From contig CAKTXA010000019.1 in NCBI GenBank assembly GCA_934631005.1, positions 1-47,903 on the forward strand: a stretch of DNA of 47,903 nucleotides, written 5' to 3'. The notes under the pieces were generated by a model. That model had not been told where the DNA came from and did not search any database. It was given only the letters and a program-made list of their open reading frames with translations. Shown here one piece after another: positions 34,601-41,923 of the stretch; positions within the stretch are counted from its first letter, which is position 1; the number at the start of each line of letters is the position of its first letter. Origin of the DNA: an uncultured Oscillospiraceae bacterium (GTDB lineage Bacteria > Bacillota > Clostridia > Oscillospirales > Oscillospiraceae). The translations under genes and the position numbers were made by a program.

Positions 34601-35145
34601 TGCTCGGCAAGGCCGTGATCCTGCAGTTCCAGATAGAAATTCCCCTCACCGAAAATTTCGGCGTATTCCAGCGCGGAGGCCTTCGCGGCCTCATAATCGT
34701 CATGCAGGATGCACTGCGGCACACGCCCGGCAAGGCACGCCGACAGCGCGATCAGGCCCTCGTGATGCGCCCGCAGCAGCTCCAGATCGACGCGCGGGCG
34801 GTTATAAAAGCCCTCCACGAACGCCTGCGAGACCATGTAGCAGAGGTTATGATAGCCGGTCTCGTTCTCGCACAGCAGCACAAGGTGGTAGCTCTCGCGG
34901 TCGAGCGAATGCACCTTGTCAAAGCGCGTGCGCGGGGCGACGTAGACCTCACAGCCGATGATGGGCTTGATGCCCGCGGCCTTCGCGGCCTTATAAAAGT
35001 CGATGACGCCGTACATATTGCCGTGGTCGGTGATGGCGACGGCCGTCTGCCCCAGCGCCTGCGCGCGCGGGATGAGGTCCCGGATGCGGCACGCGCCGTC
35101 GAGAAGGCTATACTCGGTATGCACATGGAGGTGGACAAATCCCAT
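31663..35145 (-). CDS. dnaE: DNA polymerase III subunit alpha, DnaE
   Basis: 1160 residues of the C-family replicative polymerase. The N-terminal PHP domain begins VHLHVHTEYSLLDGA (4-18). The polymerase core has GPGRGSAAGS (354-363) and catalytic PDIDMDFGD (Asp396/398/400), then a tandem helix-hairpin-helix and a C-terminal OB fold (VTVAGIVQTVKMKTTKNNSMMAYVRLED). No 3'-5' exonuclease domain is inserted, so this is DnaE, not PolC. The ATG at 35145 has GGGGAG 6-7 bases upstream and lies 28 bases after whiA. Confidence 0.96.
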   Translation of the reverse strand: MGFVHLHVHTEYSLLDGACRIRDLIPRAQALGQTAVAITDHGNMYGVIDFYKAAKAAGIKPIIGCEVYVAPRTRFDKVHSLDRESYHLVLLCENETGYHNLCYMVSQAFVEGFYNRPRVDLELLRAHHEGLIALSACLAGRVPQCILHDDYEAAKASALEYAEIFGEGNFYLELQDHGLAEQRAVNPQILRLARETGLPLVVTNDAHYLTKEDSRTQDVLMCIQMGKTVDDPDRMRFGSEEFYLKSEEEMRQLFPNEPEAYENTVRIAERCNVEFTFGKYHLPEFKLPAGYDSLTYLKELCAKGFAERYPGAQPEYRKQLEYEIDMIEKMGFTDYFLIVSDFVRFAKDAGIPVGPGRGSAAGSMVAYTLYITDIDPMQYSLYFERFLNPERISMPDIDMDFGDTRRGEVVDYVRRKYGEDHVAQIVTFGTMAARGAIRDVGRALDFSYAETDVVAKLVPNTLHITLDEALKVSPQLKEMYDGDERVKTLIDTARALEGMPRNTSTHAAGVVITREPVYHYVPLSTNDDTIVTQYTMTTLEELGLLKMDFLGLRNLTVIEDAVQDIRKREPDFNMRTIPNDDAATFAMLSEGRTSGVFQLESSGITGVCVSMKPQSIEDVTAIVALYRPGPMDSIPRFIKNKLNPQTIRYKHPLLQPILAVTYGCIVYQEQVIEIFRKLGGFSLGQSDNVRRAISKKKQAVIMAERKAFVYGNESRHICGAIANGVPEQTANDIYDEIIDFANYAFNKAHAVCYAKVSYDTAYLKCHYPREYLAALMTSVLDSSVKISEYIVECKASGIPVLPPDLNESNDYFTVAPGGIRFGLAAIKNIGRGFIQKVMAEREESGAFRDLEDFCRRMCGTDLNKRALENLIKSGACDCFGLHRSQLLQIYETVLDSATLSRRKNVDGQLDLFGGFLEESSDPLPPVHIPDLPELPRQELMRLEKETTGLYLSGHPMDEYRPLLTSVHAAPIGQIMESFTEEGGAFRDEQSVTVAGIVQTVKMKTTKNNSMMAYVRLEDDTGAIELLVFSNALGQFGSYLHENAAVVVQGRISVRDDKDPQIVLNAARPLEDLAADPLPDEPRSAPQRPKADPRTLYLRVPSQSAPEARKTLAILKMFPGKSRTVLFFADTRTQMAGASAPDESMLAELRDLLGDDSVVLK

Positions 35146-35173
35146 GACGTTCTCCCCTGCTGCGTTCGTTCGG

Positions 35174-36070
35174 TTATTTTCCGGCAAGCTCCACGAGCTT
35201 GCGCATTCTATGGTTCATTGCGGACTTGGAGACGGGCGGGTCAAACTGCTCCGCCAGCTCCGCAAGCGTCGCCTCGGGGTTTTTGAGCCGCAGCTCCGCC
35301 GTGCGGCGCAGCTTTTCGGGCAGCTCCTGGAACTGCCCCGTTTTTTTGAGCTTGCGGATGGCCGCGACCTGCTCGATCGACGCGTCTACGACCTTGGTGA
35401 GGTTGGCCGTTTCACAGTTGCAGCGGCGGTTTACCTCATTGCGCATATCCTTTTCGACCTTGGCCTGCAAAATGCCCATGGCGCACACGGGCGCGCCGAT
35501 GGCCGTGAGGAAGTCGGCGATGGAGTCGCTCTGCTTAAAGTACAAAATGCCGCTGCCGCCGCGCGTGAGCGCCTTGGGGTAAAAGCCGACGTCCAGCAGC
35601 AGCGCGCACGCCTCCAGACTCACCTTGTGGTGCGACGTGATGAGCTCCAGATGGTAGCGCTTGGCGGGGTCGGTGACCGAGCCGCCCGCTAAAAATGCCC
35701 CGCGCAGGAACGCAAAGCGGTCAGCGTCCTCCTCCAGAACGCCGAAATTCACGTGCAGCGTGACGCTGCTTTTCGCGCTCACGCCAAAGGCGGAGAAGAT
35801 ATGCGCGATCTTATCCGCCGACTCGATGAGAAAGATCTGCTTGCTGCCGGCTGCGCCGTCCGGTAGGGTGTCAAACTCCACGCCGAAGGCCTTTTTGAAC
35901 AGGCGCGGCAGGCGCGCCGCAAAATCCTCAGACTCCGTCACGATGCGGATGAGGCGCGGCGTAAAGGTATTACAGTACAGCAGCACACCGTAGCCCTCCG
36001 CCACGGCGGCGGAGCGCCGCGTGAGCGGGATGCGGCAGAGCTCTGCTTTACAGTTGGAGGAAAACGACAT
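35174..36070 (-). CDS. whiA: DNA-binding protein WhiA
   Basis: 298 residues. The N-terminal part resembles a LAGLIDADG homing-endonuclease fold (RGAFLAGGSVTDP) and the C-terminus is a helix-turn-helix (AELRLKNPEATLAELAEQFDPPVSKSAMNHRMRKL). WhiA controls sporulation in Streptomyces and cell division/chromosome segregation in Bacillus. The ATG has AAAGGAG 7 bases upstream. The usual neighbour yvcK between rapZ and whiA is absent; only about 20 bases separate whiA from rapZ. Confidence 0.95.
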   Translation of the reverse strand: MSFSSNCKAELCRIPLTRRSAAVAEGYGVLLYCNTFTPRLIRIVTESEDFAARLPRLFKKAFGVEFDTLPDGAAGSKQIFLIESADKIAHIFSAFGVSAKSSVTLHVNFGVLEEDADRFAFLRGAFLAGGSVTDPAKRYHLELITSHHKVSLEACALLLDVGFYPKALTRGGSGILYFKQSDSIADFLTAIGAPVCAMGILQAKVEKDMRNEVNRRCNCETANLTKVVDASIEQVAAIRKLKKTGQFQELPEKLRRTAELRLKNPEATLAELAEQFDPPVSKSAMNHRMRKLVELAGK

Positions 36071-36091
36071 ACGGCGTCTCCTTTCTATCTA

Positions 36092-36952
36092 TTAGATGCG
36101 CCCAATATCGCGGTGGCTGACGGACGTGGTGTAGCCGCGCTTGGCGGTGAAGTCGGCGATAGCCTGCGCCACCGCGACGGAGCGGTGGTGCCCGCCGGTG
36201 CAGCCGACGGAGATGACGAGATTCGTCTTGCCCTCGTCGAGATACTGCGGCAGCGTCATGGCCAGCAGCTCCTGCAGCTTTTCCACGTAATCGCGCGTCT
36301 GCTGATACTGGAACACAAAGCTGCGCACTGGCTCGTCCAGCCCCGTGAGATCGCGCAGCTCGGGGATGTAATAGGGATTGGGCAGAAAGCGCACGTCAAA
36401 CACCAGATCGGACTCCAGCGGCAGGCCGTGCTTAAAGCCGAACGAGATGACGCGCACATTCATCGCGCGCTCGTGTACGCCGCCATCCACCTGGTCGATG
36501 AGCAGCCCCCGGAGCTTGCCGGTGGAGAGCACCGACGTGTCGATCACGACGCCCGCGCGGTTGCGGATGGGCTCGAGCAGCGTGCGCTCGCGCTCGACCG
36601 CCTGCAAAAGCGGCGTGCCGTCGCGCATGAGGGGGTGCAGGCGGCGCGTCTCCTTAAAGCGCTTGATGAGCACGTCGGTCGTGGCCTCCATAAACAAAAT
36701 GGAGTAGTGCAGCTTCATCTCATCCAGCGCGCCCAGCGAGCGGAAGAGCGTATCAAAGGTGAGACTGCCGCGCACATCGGTGACGAGCGCCACCTTTTCA
36801 TAGCGGCCCTTCGTGGCCAGGCACAGCTGCGCGAACTGCGGGATCATTTCCGCGGGCATATTATCCACGCAGTAAAAGCCCAGATCCTCCAAAATGGCCG
36901 CCGCCTTACTTTTTCCGGCGCCGGACAGGCCCGAAACAATGATAAACTGCAT
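36092..36952 (-). CDS. rapZ: RNase adapter RapZ / nucleotide-binding protein YvcJ
   Basis: 286 residues. P-loop GLSGAGKS (8-15), FYCVDNMP after it, DVRFLPNP in the middle and the C-terminal signature VGCTGGHHRSV. In E. coli RapZ steers RNase E to GlmZ; in Bacillus YvcJ is a GTPase linked to competence. The gene sits between murB and whiA, the standard Firmicute neighbourhood, and 11 bases after murB. Confidence 0.94.
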   Translation of the reverse strand: MQFIIVSGLSGAGKSKAAAILEDLGFYCVDNMPAEMIPQFAQLCLATKGRYEKVALVTDVRGSLTFDTLFRSLGALDEMKLHYSILFMEATTDVLIKRFKETRRLHPLMRDGTPLLQAVERERTLLEPIRNRAGVVIDTSVLSTGKLRGLLIDQVDGGVHERAMNVRVISFGFKHGLPLESDLVFDVRFLPNPYYIPELRDLTGLDEPVRSFVFQYQQTRDYVEKLQELLAMTLPQYLDEGKTNLVISVGCTGGHHRSVAVAQAIADFTAKRGYTTSVSHRDIGRI

Positions 36953-36963
36953 AGCTCTTCCCT

Positions 36964-37872
36964 CTACCAGATGCGAATTTCCGGCTCCAGCCGCACGCCG
37001 GTGCGCTTTAGAACCGCCGTTTGTACGTCACGCAGCACGTCGCGCACGTCCTGCGCCGTCGCGCCGCCGAGATTCACCACGAACCCCGCGTGCTTTTCCG
37101 ACACCGCCGCGCCGCCGCGGCGATACCCGCGCAGGTTGGCTTCGTCGATCATCTGCGCGGCGTAGCCCGTTTTCGGGCGCTTAAAGGCGCTGCCCGCCGA
37201 CGGAAGATCGAGCGGCTGGCTCGCGCGGCGCTTTTGCATCAGCTCCTGCATCCGGGCGCGGATGGCGTCCGGCTCCGCGGGTGTGAGCGTGAACTCCGCC
37301 CAGAGGATGATGCAGTCCAGCGTTTCAAAAACGCTCGTGCGGTAGCCGAATTGCAGCGCCTCGCCGGAATACTCAGCCATCTCGCCATTCGGCATCATCA
37401 CGCCCACGCGGCGGCAGACCTGCGCGATCTCGCCGCCGTAGGCGCCCGCGTTCATATATACGCCCCCGCCGACCGTGCCGGGGATGCCGTGGGCAAATTC
37501 CAGACCGGACAGGCCGAGGTCGCGGGCATACACCGCCGCCTGCGCCAGCGTCTGCCCCGCCATGGCGCGGACGGTATTCTCCGTATGCGAAAGGCCCGTC
37601 AGCGCGTCCTTTGTGCAGATCACAACGCCGCCCACGCCCTCGTCGGGCGCGAGCACGTTCGTCCCCGCGCCAAGCACGCGCGGCGTGACGCCGAGCGCGC
37701 GGCAGGCGCCCAGCAGGGCTGCCAGCTCATCGGCACTGCGCGGCTGGGCAAAGCACTGTGCCGCGCCGCCGATGCGGAACGAGGTATGGCGCGCCAGCGG
37801 CTCCTCACAGAGCAGGCGCAGATCGGGGCACGACGCGCGCAGCGCGCCGGAAAGAGCATGGTCGTCAGTCAT
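36964..37872 (-). CDS. murB: UDP-N-acetylenolpyruvoylglucosamine reductase
   Basis: 302 residues. FAD-dependent reductase making UDP-N-acetylmuramate for peptidoglycan. FAD-binding motifs are LARHTSFRIGG and VLGAGTNVLAPDEG; GIPGTVGGGVYMNAGAYGGE is the second flavin site. Catalytic Ser228 lies in SAGSAFKRP, with Arg178 (FGYRTS) and a Glu near the C-terminus (LEPEIRIW). The ATG at 37872 is fixed by GGAGG 6 bases upstream. It leads the murB-rapZ-whiA-dnaE run and has its own -10 (TATGAT at 37906-37901) with a weak -35. Confidence 0.95.
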   Translation of the reverse strand: MTDDHALSGALRASCPDLRLLCEEPLARHTSFRIGGAAQCFAQPRSADELAALLGACRALGVTPRVLGAGTNVLAPDEGVGGVVICTKDALTGLSHTENTVRAMAGQTLAQAAVYARDLGLSGLEFAHGIPGTVGGGVYMNAGAYGGEIAQVCRRVGVMMPNGEMAEYSGEALQFGYRTSVFETLDCIILWAEFTLTPAEPDAIRARMQELMQKRRASQPLDLPSAGSAFKRPKTGYAAQMIDEANLRGYRRGGAAVSEKHAGFVVNLGGATAQDVRDVLRDVQTAVLKRTGVRLEPEIRIW

Positions 37873-37937
37873 AAACGCCTCCGTGCGGATAACTGTTACT
37901 ATCATATCACACACGCCCCAAAAAGAAAACACGGCGC

Positions 37938-37975
37938 GAAAAAAAATCACACCGCGGCGCGTGCCGCGGTGTGAT
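37938..37975 (-). terminator. Terminator of the glycosyltransferase operon
   Basis: ATCACACCGCGGC (37946-37958), loop GCGT, GCCGCGGTGTGAT (37963-37975) form a 13-bp stem, followed on the minus strand by eight Ts. It separates the surface-polymer genes from murB. Confidence 0.93.
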
Positions 37976-37980
37976 CGGTC

Positions 37981-39129
37981 TCAGAAAATTCTGTCGTCGC
38001 GCAGGATCTTGCACATCTGCGCCACGCGCGCGTCCCACGAGCAGCCGCGGCCTGCCGTCATGCGGGCGGCGCGGCGCTCCGGCAGGTCGTCCAGCAGGCT
38101 CTCCGCGCATTTAACGGAGAATTCGTCGGCATTCGACGCCACCTGAATGAGCGGCGCGTACTGCATCACCTGCTCCGGCTGCGGCGTTGTGACGATGGGC
38201 CGGCCGGTGGCGAGGTATTCGTAGAATTTCAGCGGGCTCACGTCCCGGCTGAGCGCGTTGTCGGCAAACAGATTCAGGCACGCATCAAAATGTGCCAGAT
38301 ACTGCGGCAGCAGCTCGTTGGGCTTGAGACCGAGGAAGTGCACGTTCGGCAGCGTGCGCAGCACGTCGAGCTTCGCCCCCGGCTTTTCGCCGCCGATGAA
38401 CACAAAGCTCCAGTCCGGATGCGCCTGCGCCGCCGTTTCCACATAGCCATACTCCACACACGGCTGCAGCGCGCCGACAAAGCCGAAGATCGGGTGCGGA
38501 ATGTCCTTGAGGTCACCTGGAACGGGCTGCTCGGCGTTTGCCTGCGCAAAGCGCTCGTAATTCGCGCCGTTGGGGATGAAGGCCGTTTTTTCGTTCGCCG
38601 TTTTCAGGCGGTCGGCCAGCGGCTGAGCGGTTGCGAACACACGGTCGCACTTCCCGGCCAGCTCCAGCTCCATCGCGTCTACCAGCTCCGCGTTCATCAG
38701 CCCGCCGTAGGCCGAGTGGCGGTCGACACAGTCATAGATGAGCGCACTGTGCGGAATATGCTCCACGCAGTCGCAGCAGACGGGCGAATAGACCCAGAGG
38801 ATGGGATCCTCAAAGCCGTGCTGCTTCATCTTTTTGCGGATGAACGCCGCCGCGCGGCGTTGATTGAGCTTGTTGATCAGGCGACTCTTGTAGAAAAATG
38901 GCAGCACGGGCGGCAGGCTGTACACGGTGATATTCTCCTGCGGCTTGTCGCCCTTTTTGTGATATTTTGTCAGCTGCTTCCACGCGGACTTGTCCTTAAA
39001 CGGCGCGATGACGCTGACCGCCGGGTCAAAGTACAGGATCTCGGCGTCCGGCAGGCGGCTCATCACCTGCTGCTTGCGCGTGGGGATGGGATACCACGGC
39101 GAGGTGGCTAGGCAGACGATCTGTTTCAT
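37981..39129 (-). CDS. Glycosyltransferase, GT4/TuaH-like
   Basis: 382 residues, soluble or membrane-peripheral GT-B glycosyltransferase. The N-terminal domain opens IVCLATSPWYPIPTRKQQ; the C-terminal domain shows FGFVGALQP, FLGLKPNELLPQYLAHFDACLNLF and the nucleotide-sugar binding ending DVSPLKFYEYLATGRPIVTT (about 305-324). It resembles TuaH/GumK-like transferases in cell-wall polysaccharide loci. The ATG overlaps the GT4-CsaB fusion stop by 4 bases, with GGAGGG upstream. Donor and acceptor are unknown; a role in the pyruvylated polymer is inferred from its neighbour. Confidence 0.82.
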   Translation of the reverse strand: MKQIVCLATSPWYPIPTRKQQVMSRLPDAEILYFDPAVSVIAPFKDKSAWKQLTKYHKKGDKPQENITVYSLPPVLPFFYKSRLINKLNQRRAAAFIRKKMKQHGFEDPILWVYSPVCCDCVEHIPHSALIYDCVDRHSAYGGLMNAELVDAMELELAGKCDRVFATAQPLADRLKTANEKTAFIPNGANYERFAQANAEQPVPGDLKDIPHPIFGFVGALQPCVEYGYVETAAQAHPDWSFVFIGGEKPGAKLDVLRTLPNVHFLGLKPNELLPQYLAHFDACLNLFADNALSRDVSPLKFYEYLATGRPIVTTPQPEQVMQYAPLIQVASNADEFSVKCAESLLDDLPERRAARMTAGRGCSWDARVAQMCKILRDDRIF

Positions 39130-41336
39130 TTCGGTCCCTCCAAAAGCTGCCGCGCAACGGCGGCGTTTTCCTGTGCCAGCGCGTGCAGGTGCGCAACGCT
39201 GTACGCCTCCGGCTGCGTGACGGCGGCGTCGATCTGCGCGCGCAGCGCGGGCGCGGTGACATCGGCAAAGTCGATGCAGTGCTTCTGCCCGATGTAGTGC
39301 ATAAAGCCGGTGACCTTGGGGTCATACGACAGCGCCACGAGCGGCGTTCCCACGCTGGACGCGAAAATGAGCGTATGCAGGCGCATGGACACGACCAGCT
39401 GCATCTTCTGCATCGTGCCGATGATATACTGCTCATCCTGCGGGGTGGACAGGATGAAGTGCGGGCAGTGCAGCGCCTCGGCCACGCGCCGCGAGGGCGG
39501 CAGGTCGCGCTCCGGCTCCAGACAGAAAAAGACGGGCGTCAGGCCGTATTTTAGGTTAACATAATTTGCAGCATCCACGAGCGCCGGGAATTTTTCGTCA
39601 AAGCCCTGCCACGGGCGCAGGACGAACAGGGCGTACTTCCCTGCCGGGTCCAGCCCGTTCCCAAGCAGAAAGCTGTCCACCGCGCGCTCGCTGCCCGGCG
39701 TGAGCAGCAGCGCGGGGTCGGCGGTGACGTAGACCCTGGGGCGCGTCACGCCCATGGCCCGCAGTTCCTGCGCCGACAGGTCCTCGCGCAGCGTGATGGC
39801 GTCCACACAGCGGTCCATGACCCGCGCGGCGGCGCGGCGGTTGGCGGGCACGTTCACCGGCCCGATGCCGCAGCCGTACATGAGCACGCGGCAGCCCGCG
39901 AGCTTGGCCAGCCGGATGCTGGCAAGGTAATATTGCAGCGACCGCGTGCTGGTCTGATCCTGAATGAGACTCCCGCCGCCGCTGATATAGAGCTTCGTCC
40001 GGCACATCCGCGGGAAAAACGCAAAGGGGTCGAACGCGTGCACAGAGTCGACGTGATAACGCAGACGCGTCTGCATGGGGTTGTGCGAGAGGACGCAGAT
40101 GGGCATATCGCAGTCGATGGAGCGCAGCTGGCGCAGGATCGCCTTCAAGATCGCGTCGTCCCCGGCGTTTCCCTTGCCGTAGGCTCCGCAGATCATCACG
40201 CCGGCGCGCTTTTTGCGCCCGGCACGGGCGCGGCGGAGGATGGTCTCGTAAATTTCGATCTGGTGCGCGATGGTCGCGTCGATGGAGAATTTCTCGGACG
40301 CGCGCTCATACAGGCTCTCGGCCAGCTGGCGGCGCAGGGCGGCGTTTTGCGCAAGGGCGGTGATGTGCGCGCTGAGCGCGTCTACATCGCGCGGCTCAAA
40401 AAGAAGGCCTGTCACGCCGTTTTCGATCAGATACGGTACGCCGCCGACGTTGGACGCGATGGTCGCGCAGTGCATCCGCGCGCCCTCGGTGAGAGCGTAT
40501 GGGAACGTCTCGGAGAGCGACGTGAGCGTGTTCACATCCAGCGCATTGTAAAAGCTGTCCATATCGGACTCCCAGCCTGCGAATACATAGCTTCCCGCCG
40601 GGCAGCAGTCTCCTGCCAGCTGCTCCAGCTCGGCGCGCTGCTCGCCGTCGCCCGCGATGATCAGGCGGATATTCGAGTCCGCTGACGCGCTTTTGCCAAA
40701 CGCCCGGATGAGCGTAGCGATGTCCTTCACCGCCGAAAGCCGCGCCGCGATGCCGTACACCACGGCGTCCTCCGGCAGGCTGAGCCCGTGTGCCGCGCAG
40801 TATTCCGCCCGCGTTTTCGCGGGCGTGCGCGGCGCAAAGTCCACGCCGTTATAGATGGAGAACATCGTCTGCGGGTCAAACCCGCGCGAGATGAGCAGCT
40901 GCGCCATCGCGTCGGACACGCCGATGTGATAGTCAAACAGCCGCAGGGCGACGGTGTTGATCGTGCCGTAGGTCAGGCGGTGCAGCGGCCTTCCGAGATA
41001 GTCCAGCCGGTAGTCGCTGTGCACCGTGGTAACGATAGGCACATGGATTTTTCGGCGCAGGATCGCGCCCGTCATGTTGGCGCGCGAGCCGTGGCAGTGG
41101 ACGATCTCATAGCCCTCGCGGCGGATCTCGTCCGTCAGGGCGCGGATGGTCTGCGGGATGGAGCCTGAGAGGATCTCGGTGTCGATGCCGAGCTGGCGCG
41201 CTTCGTCCGCGAACGGTCCGTCGGTAAAGCAGACGAGCCGGACGGTCTGCGTTTTGCCCAGCCCTTCAAGCAGCGACAGAACGTGCGTTTTCGCGCCGCC
41301 GACGTCGCCGCCGGAGATGAGGGTGATAATTTTCAT
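39126..41336 (-). CDS. Glycosyltransferase GT4-polysaccharide pyruvyltransferase CsaB fusion
   Basis: 736 residues with two enzyme domains. Residues about 1-370 form a GT4 glycosyltransferase: GGDVGGAKTHVLSLL start, TVHSDYRLDYLG, YGIAARLSAVKDIATLIRAF, and ETFPYALTEGARMHCATIASNVGG with the E-x7-E motif. Residues about 379-736 form a CsaB-type pyruvyltransferase: GAYGKGNAGDDAILKAILRQL, SGGGSLIQDQTSTRSLQYY, GCGIGPV, ADPALLL and VSMRLHTLIFASSVGTP. CsaB adds ketal pyruvate to secondary cell-wall polymer, creating the ligand of SLH domains. The ATG at 41336 has AGGGGA about 8 bases upstream. CsaB is usually separate; the fusion would couple sugar transfer and pyruvylation. The SLH protein at 8294-11092 is a plausible client. 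Confidence 0.9.
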   Translation of the reverse strand: MKIITLISGGDVGGAKTHVLSLLEGLGKTQTVRLVCFTDGPFADEARQLGIDTEILSGSIPQTIRALTDEIRREGYEIVHCHGSRANMTGAILRRKIHVPIVTTVHSDYRLDYLGRPLHRLTYGTINTVALRLFDYHIGVSDAMAQLLISRGFDPQTMFSIYNGVDFAPRTPAKTRAEYCAAHGLSLPEDAVVYGIAARLSAVKDIATLIRAFGKSASADSNIRLIIAGDGEQRAELEQLAGDCCPAGSYVFAGWESDMDSFYNALDVNTLTSLSETFPYALTEGARMHCATIASNVGGVPYLIENGVTGLLFEPRDVDALSAHITALAQNAALRRQLAESLYERASEKFSIDATIAHQIEIYETILRRARAGRKKRAGVMICGAYGKGNAGDDAILKAILRQLRSIDCDMPICVLSHNPMQTRLRYHVDSVHAFDPFAFFPRMCRTKLYISGGGSLIQDQTSTRSLQYYLASIRLAKLAGCRVLMYGCGIGPVNVPANRRAAARVMDRCVDAITLREDLSAQELRAMGVTRPRVYVTADPALLLTPGSERAVDSFLLGNGLDPAGKYALFVLRPWQGFDEKFPALVDAANYVNLKYGLTPVFFCLEPERDLPPSRRVAEALHCPHFILSTPQDEQYIIGTMQKMQLVVSMRLHTLIFASSVGTPLVALSYDPKVTGFMHYIGQKHCIDFADVTAPALRAQIDAAVTQPEAYSVAHLHALAQENAAVARQLLEGPK

Positions 41337-41366
41337 GCCCGTTTCCCCTGTTTCATAAAGTCGGAC

Positions 41367-41395
41367 TTGTAACCTGGAGTAAAATCCGTTAAAAT
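41367..41395 (+). promoter_or_regulatory. Candidate promoter of the DUF4330/ligase pair
   Basis: TTGTAA (41367-41372), 17-base spacer, TAAAAT (41390-41395), 72 bases upstream of the DUF4330 ATG. It lies back to back with the divergent promoter at 41413-41441. Confidence 0.5.
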
Positions 41396-41412
41396 ATGTC
41401 CTGTATGGCGTC

Positions 41413-41441
41413 ATTATACCGCATAATCGCGCCGGAATCAA
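41413..41441 (-). promoter_or_regulatory. Sigma-A promoter of the GT4-CsaB operon
   Basis: Minus strand TTGATT (41441-41436), 17-base spacer, TATAAT (41418-41413). Confidence 0.65.
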
Positions 41442-41467
41442 TCCAAAACGAATCTGGGAGGCAATCC

Positions 41468-41923
41468 ATGAAGATCATTGACGAAAAAGGGCGGCTGTTC
41501 GGGAAGCTCAACCTGATCGACCTGCTCGTGATCGTGCTCATTCTGGCGGTCGTATTCGTGGCCGTGTGGAAGCTCGGCGGCAGCAAAGCGGCCGAAGCGG
41601 CCACGAGCGAGAAGCATTCCGTAGAGTACACCGTCCTGTTTGAGGATGTGCCGCGCGAGGTCTGCGATTTTGCGGCCACGCAGGAGGGCGCGCAGCTGAC
41701 GAACAGCGGCAAGCTCGTGGACGCGCATATTCTGTCCGCCACCGCCGAGCAGACGGACGAGGAGCATTGCAGACTGTATGTGACCGTGCAGGCCGACGCG
41801 ACCTACTCGGGCTATGTCTACAAGGTCGGCGCGCAGGAGGTGCGCGTGGGCTATGAGTATATCGTCAAGACAAGTGAATTTGAAATGACCGGCATCATCA
41901 GCGGCATGGAGGTCAGTCAATGA
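41468..41923 (+). CDS. DUF4330 membrane-anchored protein
   Basis: 151 residues. The N-terminal MKIIDEKGRLFGKLNLIDLLVIV start and one transmembrane helix (about 17-36) match DUF4330. The extracytoplasmic part (about 40-151) is beta-rich, without cysteines except one or two and no catalytic motif. The ATG at 41468 has GGGAGG 6 bases upstream. It overlaps the O-antigen-ligase-like gene by 4 bases (ATGA), pointing to a joint role in surface polymer assembly (inference). Function of the family is unknown. Confidence 0.85.
   Translation: MKIIDEKGRLFGKLNLIDLLVIVLILAVVFVAVWKLGGSKAAEAATSEKHSVEYTVLFEDVPREVCDFAATQEGAQLTNSGKLVDAHILSATAEQTDEEHCRLYVTVQADATYSGYVYKVGAQEVRVGYEYIVKTSEFEMTGIISGMEVSQ

Noticed and set aside
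31438..35286. Long plus-strand frames opposite dnaE
   Set aside because: Antisense shadows with no ribosome sites and no recognisable domains; DnaE is unmistakable on the minus strand.
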